Below, piece by piece: positions 37,217 to 46,343 of a DNA stretch of 64,000 bases (within the stretch, counting starts at the first letter, position 1; every line of letters begins with the position of its first letter). The notes beneath the pieces are model-generated. The model ran no database searches and was not told the DNA's origin. It worked only from the letters and a program-made list of their open reading frames with translations. A program made the position numbers and the translations under genes. The stretch lies in the NCBI GenBank assembly GCA_026932235.1, contig JAIXKR010000006.1:104476-168475 (forward strand), read 5' to 3'. The stretch is from Burkholderiales bacterium. Lineage in GTDB: Bacteria > Pseudomonadota > Gammaproteobacteria > Burkholderiales > Burkholderiaceae_C.

Positions 37217-38115
37217 CGCAATGGGCAGCGCTGGACGGCGTGTCCTCGCGCGACGAGGTCGTCCTCGTCACGGGCATCTCGGGCTCGGGCAAGTCGGTGG
37301 CGCTGCACGCGCTCGAGGACGCGGGCTTCTTCTGCGTCGACAACCTGCCGCCGGAGCTGCTGCGCGACTTCATCCGCCTCGAGCACGGGCGCCAGTCGCA
37401 CCGCGTGGCGGTGGCGGTGGACGTGCGCACCGCGTCCTCGCTGCCGGTGCTGCCGCCCCTGATCCGGCAGTTGCGCGAGGAGGGCCTGCACGTGCGCCCC
37501 CTCTTCCTCGACGCCAGCACCGATGCGCTGGTGCGGCGCTTCTCGGAGTCGCGCCGTCCGCATCCGCTGTCGACGCGCGCGGCGACGTCCGACTCGGCGC
37601 GCGCGCTGGTGGAGGCGATCGAGATCGAGCGCGAACTGCTGTCCGACCTGCGCAGCGTCGCCACCGTCATCGACACCAGCCAGTTGCGCCCGGCGCTGCT
37701 GCGCAGCTGGATCCGCTCCCTCGTGGGCGCGCGCGAGGCGCCGCTGACGCTGGTCTTCCAGAGCTTCGCCTTCAAGTACGGCGTGCCGCTCGACTCGGAC
37801 TACGTCTTCGATCTGCGCGTGCTGCCCAACCCCTACTACATCCGCGAGCTGCGCCCGCTCACCGGGCGCGACGCGTCGGTGGCGCGCTACCTCGAATCGC
37901 AACCCGAGGTGGCGGCCATGCTCGAGCAGATCGAGGGCTTCCTGCTGCGCTGGCTGCCGGCGTTCGAGGAGGACCAGCGCAGCTACCTGACGGTGGCCAT
38001 CGGCTGCACCGGCGGGCAGCACCGCTCGGTCTACGCGGTGGAGACACTGGCGCGGCGCTTCGCCGGCCGGCAGGTGACGCTGGTGCGCCATCGCGAGCTC
38101 GACGCGCGTGACTGA
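37213..38115 (+). CDS. rapZ: RNase adapter protein RapZ
   Basis: This protein of 300 residues has Walker [33 protein letters not shown], and the C-terminal [15 protein letters not shown] and HRE elements of RapZ. In enterobacteria it controls turnover of GlmZ RNA and so glucosamine-6-phosphate supply; in betaproteobacteria the role is less studied. It overlaps recN by ATGA and the LON gene by eight bases. Confidence 0.94.
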   Translation: MTQWAALDGVSSRDEVVLVTGISGSGKSVALHALEDAGFFCVDNLPPELLRDFIRLEHGRQSHRVAVAVDVRTASSLPVLPPLIRQLREEGLHVRPLFLDASTDALVRRFSESRRPHPLSTRAATSDSARALVEAIEIERELLSDLRSVATVIDTSQLRPALLRSWIRSLVGAREAPLTLVFQSFAFKYGVPLDSDYVFDLRVLPNPYYIRELRPLTGRDASVARYLESQPEVAAMLEQIEGFLLRWLPAFEEDQRSYLTVAIGCTGGQHRSVYAVETLARRFAGRQVTLVRHRELDARD

Positions 38116-38791
38116 GGCGACCGAGGCGCCTGCCGCGTGCCCGCCGGGAAGGCGCCGCCTGGCGCTCTTTCCGCTGCGCGCGGTCCTCTTTCCCGGCGGC
38201 CTGCTGATGCTGCGGGTGTTCGAGGCGCGCTACCTCGATCTCGTCGCCCGTTGCCTGAAGCAGGGCGAGGACTTCGGCGTCGTGTGCCTGGTCCAGGGCG
38301 GCGAAGTGCGCCATCGTGCCGAGGCTCGGGAGCGGGAGACACGGCAGACGCAGGAGGCGCCGGTGCGCTTCGAGGCGGTGGGCGTGCGTGCGCGCATCGA
38401 CGCCGTCGACGCGCTCCAGGCGGGCCTGCTTTCGGTGCGCTGCATCGGCCAGCAGCGCTTCGCGCTCGAGGGGGAGGCGGCGCAGGCGGCGGATGGTCTC
38501 TGGACGGCCTGCGTGCGCGAGCTGGAACCCGATCCGCCCTGCGTCCCCGCGCCGGAGATGCTCGGCACCGTGAAGGCGCTGGCGGCCGCGATCGCGACAC
38601 TGCGCGAGCGTGGCGAGCTGCCTTTCGTCGCGCCGCTGCGGCTGGACGACGCCGGCTGGGTCGCAAACCGCTGGTGCGAGCTGCTGCCGACGCCGCTGGC
38701 TGCGCGGCAGCGGCTCATGGTCCTGCCCGATCCGCACGAACGCCTGTCGCTGGTCGACGCCTACCTGCGCGACAAGCGGGTCGTGCGTTAG
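38108..38791 (+). CDS. LON substrate-binding domain protein
   Basis: This protein of 227 residues consists only of the LON N-terminal domain: [20 protein letters not shown] and [20 protein letters not shown] are typical, with no ATPase or protease part. It may recognise substrates for proteolysis. The start is GTG 38108, inside the end of rapZ. The stop codon TAG overlaps the stop of the convergent mutY gene (shared TTAG at 38788-38791). Confidence 0.85.
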   Translation: MTEATEAPAACPPGRRRLALFPLRAVLFPGGLLMLRVFEARYLDLVARCLKQGEDFGVVCLVQGGEVRHRAEARERETRQTQEAPVRFEAVGVRARIDAVDALQAGLLSVRCIGQQRFALEGEAAQAADGLWTACVRELEPDPPCVPAPEMLGTVKALAAAIATLRERGELPFVAPLRLDDAGWVANRWCELLPTPLAARQRLMVLPDPHERLSLVDAYLRDKRVVR

Positions 38792-39879
38792 CCTCCGCTC
38801 CTCGCGCCCCTCTCCCGCCGGGCGGGAGGGGATGCGGCCGCGGCGTCGGCCAGCAGCCGGCGCAGCGGCGCCGGGATGCCGAGCGCCAGCGCCTCCTCGA
38901 TCGCCACCCAGCGTCCATCGGGCCACAGCGTCGCCAACTCGGCCTGCAGCCTGCGGCGCTCGCGCCCGCGGAGGGCCCAGTACAAGGGCTGCAGCGTCCA
39001 GTCCAGGTGCGTGAGGACGTGGACGAAGGCGGCGCCCTGCCGCGGCGCGCCGGGCAGCCCGGGCAGCGCGGCGCGCAGGGCTTCGGGCGAATCGAACTCG
39101 GGCAGGCTCCACAGTCCGGACCAGATTCCTCTTGCCGGCCGCGGCACGAGCCAGAGCGCGTCGCCCGCCTGAAGCCAGAGCCAGGTGCTGGCGCGCGCGC
39201 CGCGGCGCGCGCGGCGCGGCCGCGCCGGGTAGGCCAGCGGCTCGCCCCGCGCGTGGGCGACGCACAGCATGGCCAGCGGACAGGTGTCGCAGCGCGGCGC
39301 GCGCGGCAGGCAGACCTCGGCGCCGAGGTCCATCAAGCCCTGGGTGTAGGCCTCGATTCCCGATTCGGGCAGCAAGGAGTCGGCCAGACTCCACAGGCGC
39401 TCCCGCGCGGCCGCGGTGCCGGGATCCCCGGCGATGCCGTGCGTGCGCGCGAGCACGCGGCGCACGTTGCCGTCGAGGATCGCGGCGCGTTCGCCGAAGC
39501 AGAAGGCGGCGATGGCCGCTGCCGTCGAGCGGCCGACGCCCGGCAAGGCCTGCCAGCCGGCTGCGCTCGTCGGGAAGCGTCCGTCGAGCTCGCCGGTCAC
39601 CACCTGCGCTGCGCGCTGCAGGTGGCGCGCGCGCTGGTAATAGCCCAGTCCGCTCCAGAGCGCGAGCACCTCGTCGGGGGCTGCCGCGGCCAGGGCCCGC
39701 ACGTCCGGGAAGCGCGCGAGGAAGCGCGCGTAATAGTCGCGCACCGTGCCCACCTGCGTCTGCTGCAGCATGACTTCGGCGACCCAGACGCGGTAGGGGT
39801 CGCGCGTGCCCTGCCACGGCAGGTCGTGGCGTCCGTGCCGGCGCTGCCAGCGCTGGACGCGTTCGGCGAAGCGGCTCAG
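38788..39879 (-). CDS. mutY: A/G-specific adenine glycosylase MutY, apparent CTG start
   Basis: This protein of 363 residues has the MutY motifs MLQQTQVGTVRDYYARFLAR, helix-hairpin-helix LPGVGRSTAAAIAAF, the catalytic Asp in AILDGNVRRVLAR, the iron-sulfur Cys set C-x6-C-x2-C-x5-C (CLPRAPRCDTCPLAMLC) and a NUDIX-like C-terminal domain. The first in-frame ATG/GTG/TTG (39771) would remove 36 conserved residues, including RWQRRHGRHDLPWQGTRDP. The only fitting start is CTG at 39877-39879, which overlaps the upstream gene's stop as CTGA, the position where ATGA is usual. It removes adenine opposite 8-oxoguanine. Confidence 0.9.
   Translation of the reverse strand: MSRFAERVQRWQRRHGRHDLPWQGTRDPYRVWVAEVMLQQTQVGTVRDYYARFLARFPDVRALAAAAPDEVLALWSGLGYYQRARHLQRAAQVVTGELDGRFPTSAAGWQALPGVGRSTAAAIAAFCFGERAAILDGNVRRVLARTHGIAGDPGTAAARERLWSLADSLLPESGIEAYTQGLMDLGAEVCLPRAPRCDTCPLAMLCVAHARGEPLAYPARPRRARRGARASTWLWLQAGDALWLVPRPARGIWSGLWSLPEFDSPEALRAALPGLPGAPRQGAAFVHVLTHLDWTLQPLYWALRGRERRRLQAELATLWPDGRWVAIEEALALGIPAPLRRLLADAAAASPPARRERGARSGG
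38807..38831. repeat. C-rich/G-rich inverted repeat inside the mutY 3' end
   Basis: CTCCCGCC and GGCGGGAG arms separated by one base, flanked by further C and G runs, lie 15 bases after the LON stop and within the last codons of mutY. Similar CCCTCTCCC...GGGAGAGGG palindromes are common extragenic repeats in proteobacteria. It may terminate the LON transcript while encoding the Arg/Pro-rich MutY tail. Confidence 0.4.
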
Positions 39880-41933
39880 GCCGGTTCCTGCGCGCCGACG
39901 GGGTCTTCGACGGCGCCTTGCGCGGTTGCTGCCGATCCGGGCGCGGGCGCGGCCGCCGTGACTGCCGTCGCCGCGGCGCTGCCTTCGGGCTGCAGCCGCT
40001 GCTGCACCTCCGCTGCGCGCGAGTCGAGCAGGCGTTGCAGCGTCAGCAGTCGCTCGTCCTGCGCCTCGACGTCGGCGATGCGGCGTTCCAGTTCACCGGC
40101 CGCGGACTGGATGCGCTGCAGCGCGTCGCGCCGCTGGCGGAAGCTGCGCCGCCGGTCGCCGAGCTGCTGCTCGAGCTGGCTCGAGGCGCCGCGGCTCCAC
40201 AGTTCGAGCTCACTCGACGCGCTTTCGAAGACGCTGCGCAGCTTGGTCATCAGCATGCGCCGGAACTGCTCCATGAACCCGGGCGACGCCAGCCGCCACG
40301 CCTGCAGCAGGCCCAGGTAGCGGCTGTAGGTGTGCTCGATGAGGTCGAGCTCGCGCCCGAAGCGCTGCAGCTCGGGCGCGGGCTGCCTGGCGAAGGCCAG
40401 GGCGTAGTCGGCGTTGAGCTGCATGAAGCTGGCGTCGAGCATCTCGCGCATCTCGTCGGCGCGACGCTGTGCCGTCGCGAGCGCGTCTTGCAGGCGGCCG
40501 CACAGCGTGGCGAAGGCGGCACGTCCGCCGAGCTTGAAGGGGCCCGATCCGAGCGCCGACTGCATCGCCGACACCTCGGTGCGCAGCACCTGGTTGGAGA
40601 GGCCCGAGAGTGCGGTCTTCAGCTGCCGCTGCTGCACCGCGCGCACCGCCTGCAGGCGGGCGATGCAGGGTTCGAACTCGGCCTGCTCGGCGTCCACGCG
40701 CTGCAGCATCAGGCGCAGCTTGCCGCCGCTCTTGCCGCGCAGGCTGCGCAGCTCGGCGAGCTGCTCGGCAAGCTCGCGCCGCTTGTCGCCGATGCGGCGC
40801 GCCCCCAGCTCGCGAACGCGCGCGACGACCTGACCCACGTCCTGCGAGAGCAGCTCGCGCTGGCGCGGCAACAGGCGGTCGGTGAGCGCGTCCTCGAGTT
40901 CGCCGAGCCGGCTGCGCGCGAAGTCGTCGGCGTTGCCGGCGACGCGCGCGGCAAGACCCTCGCGCGCCGAGAGTGCGAAGATGCGCGCTGGCGGCAGGCC
41001 GAGGATGTCGGCCACCTTCTCCCGCTGCTGGCCGATCTGCGCCTGCACGGCCTCGGCGGTAGCCAGCGGGTCGTGGAGCGCGTCGATCTTGTTGAGCACG
41101 ACGAAGCGCTCGGCGACGTGCTCGCCGATGTGCTCGCGCCAGATCGCCAGGTCCGACTTGGTGACGCCGCTGTCGGCCGCGAGCACGAACACCGTGGCAT
41201 GTGCGCCCGGCAGCAGGCCCAGCGTCAGCTCGGGCTCGGCGCCGATGGCGTTGAGCCCCGGCGTGTCGATGACCACCAGGCCGCGCTGCAGCAGCGGGTG
41301 AGGGTAGTTGATGAGCGCATGCCGCCACGCCGGCACCTCGACGCGGCCCTGCGCATCCTGCGGCGGCCCGTTCCCGGTCTGCTCGGCGTCCCAGAAGCCG
41401 AGCGCGGCGGCGGTCTCGACATCGACCCACTGCGTGCGTGTCACCGCCTGCAGCGCCTGGGCCAGCGCCTGGGGGTCGTCCGGCGAAAGCGGGACGTGTT
41501 GCCAGGGCTCGTCACGCCGACGCAGGTCGGCCAGCGGCAGGCCGTGCAGCCGCGTCTCGATCGGCAGCAGCGACAGGCGCGGCGGCATCGCGGCGTCGTG
41601 AAAGATCTCGACCGGGCACATCGTCGTGCGCCCCGGGGTGGCCGGCAGCACGCGCCGCCCGGTGCCGGCGAAGAAGATGGCGTTGATCAGTTCCGACTTG
41701 CCGCGCGAGAACTCGGCGACGAAGGCCAGCACCAGCCGCTTGGACGACAGCCGCTCGCGCAGCCCGGCGAGCGCCGCGTTGTGCGGGTCGTCGATGAGTT
41801 CGTGCTCGACGAGGAAGCGGCCGAGGGCGACGACGCTGCGGTCGACTTCGGTACGCCAGCCGGCCAGTTCGTCCAGTCGGGTGGCGATGGTGCTGTGCAT
41901 GGGAGGAAGCGGAGCTTCGAAGCGGCGCCTCAT
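39876..41933 (-). CDS. Bacterial dynamin-like GTPase
   Basis: This protein of 685 residues has GTPase motifs VAEFSRGKSELINAI (P-loop), TTMCPVEI (switch), VIDTPGLNA and VLNKIDAL, followed by a long helical region with many Gln and Arg (about residues 380-640) and an Ala-rich tail. Bacterial dynamin-like proteins act on membranes; the exact job is unknown. ATG 41900 could be the start instead of 41933. It lies between mutM and mutY in the same direction, a synteny common in relatives, and its stop overlaps the CTG start of mutY. Confidence 0.85.
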   Translation of the reverse strand: MRRRFEAPLPPMHSTIATRLDELAGWRTEVDRSVVALGRFLVEHELIDDPHNAALAGLRERLSSKRLVLAFVAEFSRGKSELINAIFFAGTGRRVLPATPGRTTMCPVEIFHDAAMPPRLSLLPIETRLHGLPLADLRRRDEPWQHVPLSPDDPQALAQALQAVTRTQWVDVETAAALGFWDAEQTGNGPPQDAQGRVEVPAWRHALINYPHPLLQRGLVVIDTPGLNAIGAEPELTLGLLPGAHATVFVLAADSGVTKSDLAIWREHIGEHVAERFVVLNKIDALHDPLATAEAVQAQIGQQREKVADILGLPPARIFALSAREGLAARVAGNADDFARSRLGELEDALTDRLLPRQRELLSQDVGQVVARVRELGARRIGDKRRELAEQLAELRSLRGKSGGKLRLMLQRVDAEQAEFEPCIARLQAVRAVQQRQLKTALSGLSNQVLRTEVSAMQSALGSGPFKLGGRAAFATLCGRLQDALATAQRRADEMREMLDASFMQLNADYALAFARQPAPELQRFGRELDLIEHTYSRYLGLLQAWRLASPGFMEQFRRMLMTKLRSVFESASSELELWSRGASSQLEQQLGDRRRSFRQRRDALQRIQSAAGELERRIADVEAQDERLLTLQRLLDSRAAEVQQRLQPEGSAAATAVTAAAPAPGSAATAQGAVEDPVGAQEPA

Positions 41934-41995
41934 GCTAGCGCAAGGTCAGGGGCCAGCCCGGGCCCGCGCTTGCGCAATGTGCAACGCATTGCGGC

Positions 41996-42829
41996 TCAGC
42001 GCCGCTGGCAGCGCGGGCAGAAGTAGCTCGAGCGCTGTCCCTGCACGATGCGCCGCAGCGGCGTGCCGCAGGCCTTGCAGGGCTCGCCCTCGCGGCCGTA
42101 CACGGCGGCCTGCTGCTGGAAAGAGCCGTTCACGCCGTGCGCGTCGCGGAAGTCGCGCAGCGTCGAGCCGCCGAGCGTCATCGCCTGCGCGAGCGTCTGT
42201 CGCACGGCCTGCAGCAGACGTGCGGCGCGGGCGCGGCCGATGCGCGCGGCGCTGCAGCGCGGGTCGATGCCGGCGTGGAAGAGCGCCTCGCAGGCGTAGA
42301 TGTTGCCCGCGCCGACGATGACGCGGCCGCCCAGGAGCACGCTCTTGATCGGCGCGCGGCGCTGCTGCAGCGCGGCGTGGAAGCGTTCGTCGGTGAGTGC
42401 GGCGTCGAAGGGCTCGAAACCCAGGCCCGAGAGCAGTCCGGCCGCCGGTTCGTGGTCCAGCGCCGCGGACCAGACGACGGCGCCGAAGCGGCGCGGGTCG
42501 TGCAGCCGCAGGCTGCCGTGGTCGGTATCGAGGCGGAAATGCTCGTGCGCCTCGGGCGGCGCGGGCGCGCCGAGCAGGCGCAGTGAACCGGACATGCCCA
42601 GATGGATCAAAAGCCCTTGTGCCGGCAAGTCCGGCGCGCCTTGCAGCGGCAACCAGAGGTACTTGCCGCGCCGCTGCACGGCGCCAAGCCTCAGTCCGAC
42701 CAGCGCCTGCACCTCGCGCCCGAGCGGCCGGCGCAGCGGCTTGCCGACGTGAACGGCCAGCACCTGCGCTCCGCGCAAACGCGGGTCGATGCCGCGCCGG
42801 GTGACCTCGACTTCGGGGAGTTCGGGCAT
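41996..42829 (-). CDS. mutM: Formamidopyrimidine-DNA glycosylase MutM
   Basis: This protein of 277 residues starts with the catalytic MPELPEVEVTRRGI (Pro2 nucleophile, Glu3). It has the H2TH region (ERFHAALQQRRAPIKSVLL, VGAGNIYACEALFHAGIDP) and ends in a zinc finger (CKACG...FCPRCQRR). It removes 8-oxoguanine, working with MutY further along the same strand. The start is divergent from the TPR gene with 44 bases between. Confidence 0.96.
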   Translation of the reverse strand: MPELPEVEVTRRGIDPRLRGAQVLAVHVGKPLRRPLGREVQALVGLRLGAVQRRGKYLWLPLQGAPDLPAQGLLIHLGMSGSLRLLGAPAPPEAHEHFRLDTDHGSLRLHDPRRFGAVVWSAALDHEPAAGLLSGLGFEPFDAALTDERFHAALQQRRAPIKSVLLGGRVIVGAGNIYACEALFHAGIDPRCSAARIGRARAARLLQAVRQTLAQAMTLGGSTLRDFRDAHGVNGSFQQQAAVYGREGEPCKACGTPLRRIVQGQRSSYFCPRCQRR

Positions 42830-42873
42830 CGGATCATTATGTGAGAATGAACCTCGACCTTTTGGAGTCCGCC

Positions 42874-44670
42874 ATGCCCGTGTGCAGACGATGGCGCATC
42901 GCGTTCGCGGCGGCGGTCCTGGCGCTGGCTGCCGTACCGTCCGCGTGGGCGCAGGCGGCCGCCGAGGCCGCCGACGCCGCCGAACCCGCCGGCGCATCGA
43001 CGCCGCCGACGCGCTCGCAGCTCGACTCGCAGCTCCTGCAGCAGCTGCTGATCGGCGAAATCGAGGCGCGTCGCGGCCACACCGACGCTGCCGTGCAACT
43101 CGTGCTCGATGCCGCGCGCCGCACGCGCGATGAAGGGCTCTACCGCCGTGCGGTCGAGATCGCCCTGCAGGCGCGCAACGGCGAGCAGGCGCTGCTGGCC
43201 GTGGCCGCCTGGCGGCGCACGCTGCCGGGCTCCTTCGACGCCCTGCGCACGCAGCTGCAGATCGCCGCGGCGCTCAATCGCAGCGAGGCGATCGCGGACC
43301 CCTTGCGCGCGCTGCTGGAGCAGACGCTCGAGACCGACCGCAGCGCTCTCATCGCGCAGTTGCCGGGGCTGCTGCAGCGCATGCCCGACCGGCGCCGCAG
43401 CGCGCAGATTCTCGACGAAGTGCTGGAACCCTACCGGGCGCGCCCGGCGACGCGCGTCGCCGCGCTCGTGTCCTCCGGGCGCGCGTGGGCGCTGGCCGAT
43501 GACCCCGACGCCGCGCTGGCGCGGGCGCGCGCCGCACAGCAGGCCGACGCCAAGGCACCGGGCGCGGCGCTGCTGGCGCTCGAATTGATGCCGCAGCGCG
43601 CGGCGGCCGAGGAGGTGGTGCGCGCCTACCTGCAGGCCGAAGGCGCGGAACCGGCGGTGCGCATGGCCTATGCGCGCGCGCTGATGAACGCGCAGCGGCT
43701 GGCCGACGCCGTGGTGCAGCTCGAGCAGACGGTGCAGGAGCGGCCCGAGGCCGCGCCGCCGCTGCTGGCGCTCGGCGCGCTGCAGCTCGAATTGCACCAG
43801 CCGGGCGCGGCCGTGGCGACGCTCGAGCGCTACCTGGCGCTGCTGGATGCGCGAGGGACGGCCGCGGCGGACAACGAAGCCGACGCGGACGGCGCCGCAG
43901 CGCAGGGACGCACGCAGGCGCGGCTGATGCTGGCCCAGGCGGCCGAGCGACTCGGGCAATACGACGTGGCCGAGCGCTGGCTCGCGCGCGTCGACGATCC
44001 CGCGCGCGTGCTCGAGGTGCAGACGCGCCGCGCCTCGCTGCTGGCGCGGCAGGGCCGGCTCGAAGACGCGCGCGCGCTGCTGCGCCAGGCCCCCGAGCGC
44101 GACGGCGGCGACGCGCGCCTCAAGCTGCTCGCCGAGGCCGCGCTGCTGCGTGACGCGCGGCAGTGGGGTGATGCCTTCGAGGTGCTGGGCAGCGCGGTAC
44201 GGCGCTTCCCCGAGGACACGGACCTGCTCTACGAGCAGGCGATGATGGCCGAGAAGATGGGCCGCGTCGACGAGATGGAGCGGCTGCTGCGCCGCGTGAT
44301 CGAACTCAAGCCCGACAACGCGCATGCGCACAACGCGCTCGGCTACTCGCTGGCCGATCGCGGTCAGCGTCTTCCCGAGGCGCGCCGGCTCGTGCAGCGC
44401 GCGCTCGAGCTGGCGCCGGGCGACCCCTTCATCACCGACAGCCTGGGTTGGATCGAGTACCGCCTCGGCAACCTGGGCGAGGCGCTGCGCCTGCTGCGGC
44501 AGGCCTATGCCTCGCGTCCCGACGTCGAGATCGGCGCGCATCTGGGCGAGGTGCTGTGGGCGCTGGGCCGGCACGACGAGGCGCGTCGCGTGTGGGCCGA
44601 GTCCAAGGGGCGCGACGCCGCCAACGACGTCCTGCGCGAAACGCTGGCCCGACTCAAGGTCGAGCTCTGA
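42874..44670 (+). CDS. Exported tetratricopeptide-repeat protein
   Basis: This protein of 598 residues has a signal peptide (MPVCRRWRIAFAAAVLALAA, cleaved after AWAQ) and many TPR units. The clearest are near the end: LYEQAMMAEKMGRVDEMERL, NAHAHNALGYSLADRG and LGWIEYRLGNLGEALRLLRQ. ATG 42874 has GGAG six bases upstream; in-frame GTG 42841 and ATG 42847 would place residues before the signal peptide. It shares one base with lolB (TGATG), so a role in the envelope alongside lipoprotein sorting is plausible. Confidence 0.88.
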   Translation: MPVCRRWRIAFAAAVLALAAVPSAWAQAAAEAADAAEPAGASTPPTRSQLDSQLLQQLLIGEIEARRGHTDAAVQLVLDAARRTRDEGLYRRAVEIALQARNGEQALLAVAAWRRTLPGSFDALRTQLQIAAALNRSEAIADPLRALLEQTLETDRSALIAQLPGLLQRMPDRRRSAQILDEVLEPYRARPATRVAALVSSGRAWALADDPDAALARARAAQQADAKAPGAALLALELMPQRAAAEEVVRAYLQAEGAEPAVRMAYARALMNAQRLADAVVQLEQTVQERPEAAPPLLALGALQLELHQPGAAVATLERYLALLDARGTAAADNEADADGAAAQGRTQARLMLAQAAERLGQYDVAERWLARVDDPARVLEVQTRRASLLARQGRLEDARALLRQAPERDGGDARLKLLAEAALLRDARQWGDAFEVLGSAVRRFPEDTDLLYEQAMMAEKMGRVDEMERLLRRVIELKPDNAHAHNALGYSLADRGQRLPEARRLVQRALELAPGDPFITDSLGWIEYRLGNLGEALRLLRQAYASRPDVEIGAHLGEVLWALGRHDEARRVWAESKGRDAANDVLRETLARLKVEL

Positions 44671-45209
44671 TGTCCGCGCTGCTGCGCGCTGCCGCAGCGA
44701 CGGCGGCCCTGGTCGCGGCCGTGCTGCTGCAAGGCTGCGCCACGCCTCGCGTCGCGGACGATGGCCCGCCCTGGATGAGCGGGCGCCTGTCGGTGCGCGT
44801 GGACGCGAACGCGGGCCAGGCCGCGCGCAGCCTGGACGCCGGCTTCGACCTGCGCGGTGACGACGAGCAGGGCGAATTGCGGCTTGCGACGCCGCTCGGA
44901 ACGCAGATCGCGCGCGCGCGCTGGACGCGCGACGAGGCGCTGCTCGACCTCGGCCAGGGCGAGACCCGCTACCCGGACCTCGAGAGCCTCTCGCGCGCGG
45001 CGGTCGGCGAAGTGCTGCCGCTGCGCGCGCTTCCCGACTGGCTGGCCGGCCGGCCCTGGCCGGGAGCCGCGGTGCGGCCCGGGCCCGAGGGCTTCGAGCA
45101 ACTGGGATGGCAGGTGTCGCTGGCGCGCCTGGCCGAGCGGCGCCTCGAGGCGCTGCGCGAGCAGCCGCGGCGCGTGCTCGTGCGCGTGCGGCTCGAGCCC
45201 GCGGAGTGA
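44670..45209 (+). CDS. lolB: Outer-membrane lipoprotein insertion protein LolB
   Basis: This protein of 179 residues has a lipoprotein signal with the lipobox LLQGC (acylated Cys 23) and the LolB body: WMSGRLSVRVD, GELRLATPLGTQIARARW and DWLAGRPWPG. It accepts lipoproteins from LolA and places them in the outer membrane. Sequence conservation is low, as usual for LolB. Its position between the TPR gene and ispE agrees with the betaproteobacterial order. Confidence 0.88.
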   Translation: MSALLRAAAATAALVAAVLLQGCATPRVADDGPPWMSGRLSVRVDANAGQAARSLDAGFDLRGDDEQGELRLATPLGTQIARARWTRDEALLDLGQGETRYPDLESLSRAAVGEVLPLRALPDWLAGRPWPGAAVRPGPEGFEQLGWQVSLARLAERRLEALREQPRRVLVRVRLEPAE

Positions 45210-45214
45210 GCGCG

Positions 45215-46120
45215 ATGGGCCTGCGCGCGCTGCTCGACCTGCCGGCACCGGCCAAGCTCAACCTCTTCCTGCACGTCGTCGGGCGGCGCGCCGACGGCTA
45301 TCACCTGCTGCAGTCGGTCTTCGTGCTGATCGACTGGGTCGACGCGCTGCACCTCGAGCGCCGCGACGATGGCCGCCTGCAGCGCCACGACCTGGGTCTC
45401 GCGCTGCCCGCGGACGACCTCTGCCTGCGCGCGGCGCGCGCGCTGCAGCGCGCGAGCGGCAGCGCGCTCGGCGCCGACATCTCGATCGACAAGCGTGTTC
45501 CCTGGGGCGCGGGCCTCGGCGGGGGCAGTTCGGACGCCGCCACGACCTTGCTCGGCCTGAACCGCCTCTGGGGTCTCGCCTGGCCGCGGGAGCGGCTGCT
45601 CACGCTCGCGGCGACGCTGGGTGCGGACGTGCCGTTCTTCGTCGGCGGGCGCAATGCCGTCGTCGAGGGCGTCGGCGAGCGGCTGACGCCGATCGAGTTG
45701 CCGCGTGCCTGGTACGCGGTCGTGAAGCCGGCCTCGCCGCTGTCGACCGCGGCCGTCTTCTCCAGTCGGCTTGTCGGGCGCAGCGTGGAAGCTGATATAG
45801 TCACGGGCTCTTTCGCAGACGCGATCGCGCCCGGTGCGGTTGCCGACGAGTGGGTTTGCAAGCTGATGAGCGGCCACGGCCGCAACGACCTGCAGGCCGC
45901 CGCCGAAGACCGCTGCGACGAGGTGGCGCAAGCCGCCGCCTGGTTGCATGCCCGCTGTGGCAACAGCCGCATGACGGGTTCGGGCAGCGCCGTGTTCGCG
46001 AGGGTCGGCACCGGCGACCAGCCTGAGGCTGCGTTCCCGACGGAAGCGCTTCCGCCGGGATGGGAGGGTCGAATGTGCCGCAGCCTGACTCGGCATCCGC
46101 TCGCGGACTGGGCCGGCTGA
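45215..46120 (+). CDS. ispE: 4-diphosphocytidyl-2-C-methyl-D-erythritol kinase IspE
   Basis: This GHMP kinase has 301 residues: N-terminal LPAPAKLNLFLHVVGRRADG then YHLLQSVF, the ATP motif PWGAGLGGGSSDAATTLLGL and the C-terminal MTGSGSAVFA. It phosphorylates CDP-methylerythritol in the MEP isoprenoid pathway. It starts 5 bases after lolB. It is followed by a tRNA-Gln gene and prs, the usual order in this group. Confidence 0.95.
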   Translation: MGLRALLDLPAPAKLNLFLHVVGRRADGYHLLQSVFVLIDWVDALHLERRDDGRLQRHDLGLALPADDLCLRAARALQRASGSALGADISIDKRVPWGAGLGGGSSDAATTLLGLNRLWGLAWPRERLLTLAATLGADVPFFVGGRNAVVEGVGERLTPIELPRAWYAVVKPASPLSTAAVFSSRLVGRSVEADIVTGSFADAIAPGAVADEWVCKLMSGHGRNDLQAAAEDRCDEVAQAAAWLHARCGNSRMTGSGSAVFARVGTGDQPEAAFPTEALPPGWEGRMCRSLTRHPLADWAG

Positions 46121-46159
46121 GACGCTTTTGAAGGGCACGGAGCGATCCGGGTCCGGTGT

Positions 46160-46236
46160 AGGGGAGTAGCCAAGTTGGTTAAGGCATCGGATTTTGATTC
46201 CGACATGCGAGGGTTCGAATCCTTCCTCCCCTGCCA
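46160..46236 (+). tRNA. tRNA-Gln (TTG)
   Basis: A 77-base cloverleaf with encoded CCA. Acceptor arms AGGGGAG / CTCCCCT, the anticodon loop ATTTTGATT gives TTG, and the T-arm has GGGTTCGAATCC. It sits between ispE and prs, a conserved position in betaproteobacteria. Confidence 0.95.
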
Positions 46237-46343
46237 AACCTCCCGAGTTCACGAGTCCCTGAGATCCTGACCCGGCGGCAAGGCGCGTGCCTGGCCGGCT
46301 TCCGCGAGGCAAGCGTGCCTCGTCCGCCTGCGGAGAACCCATC

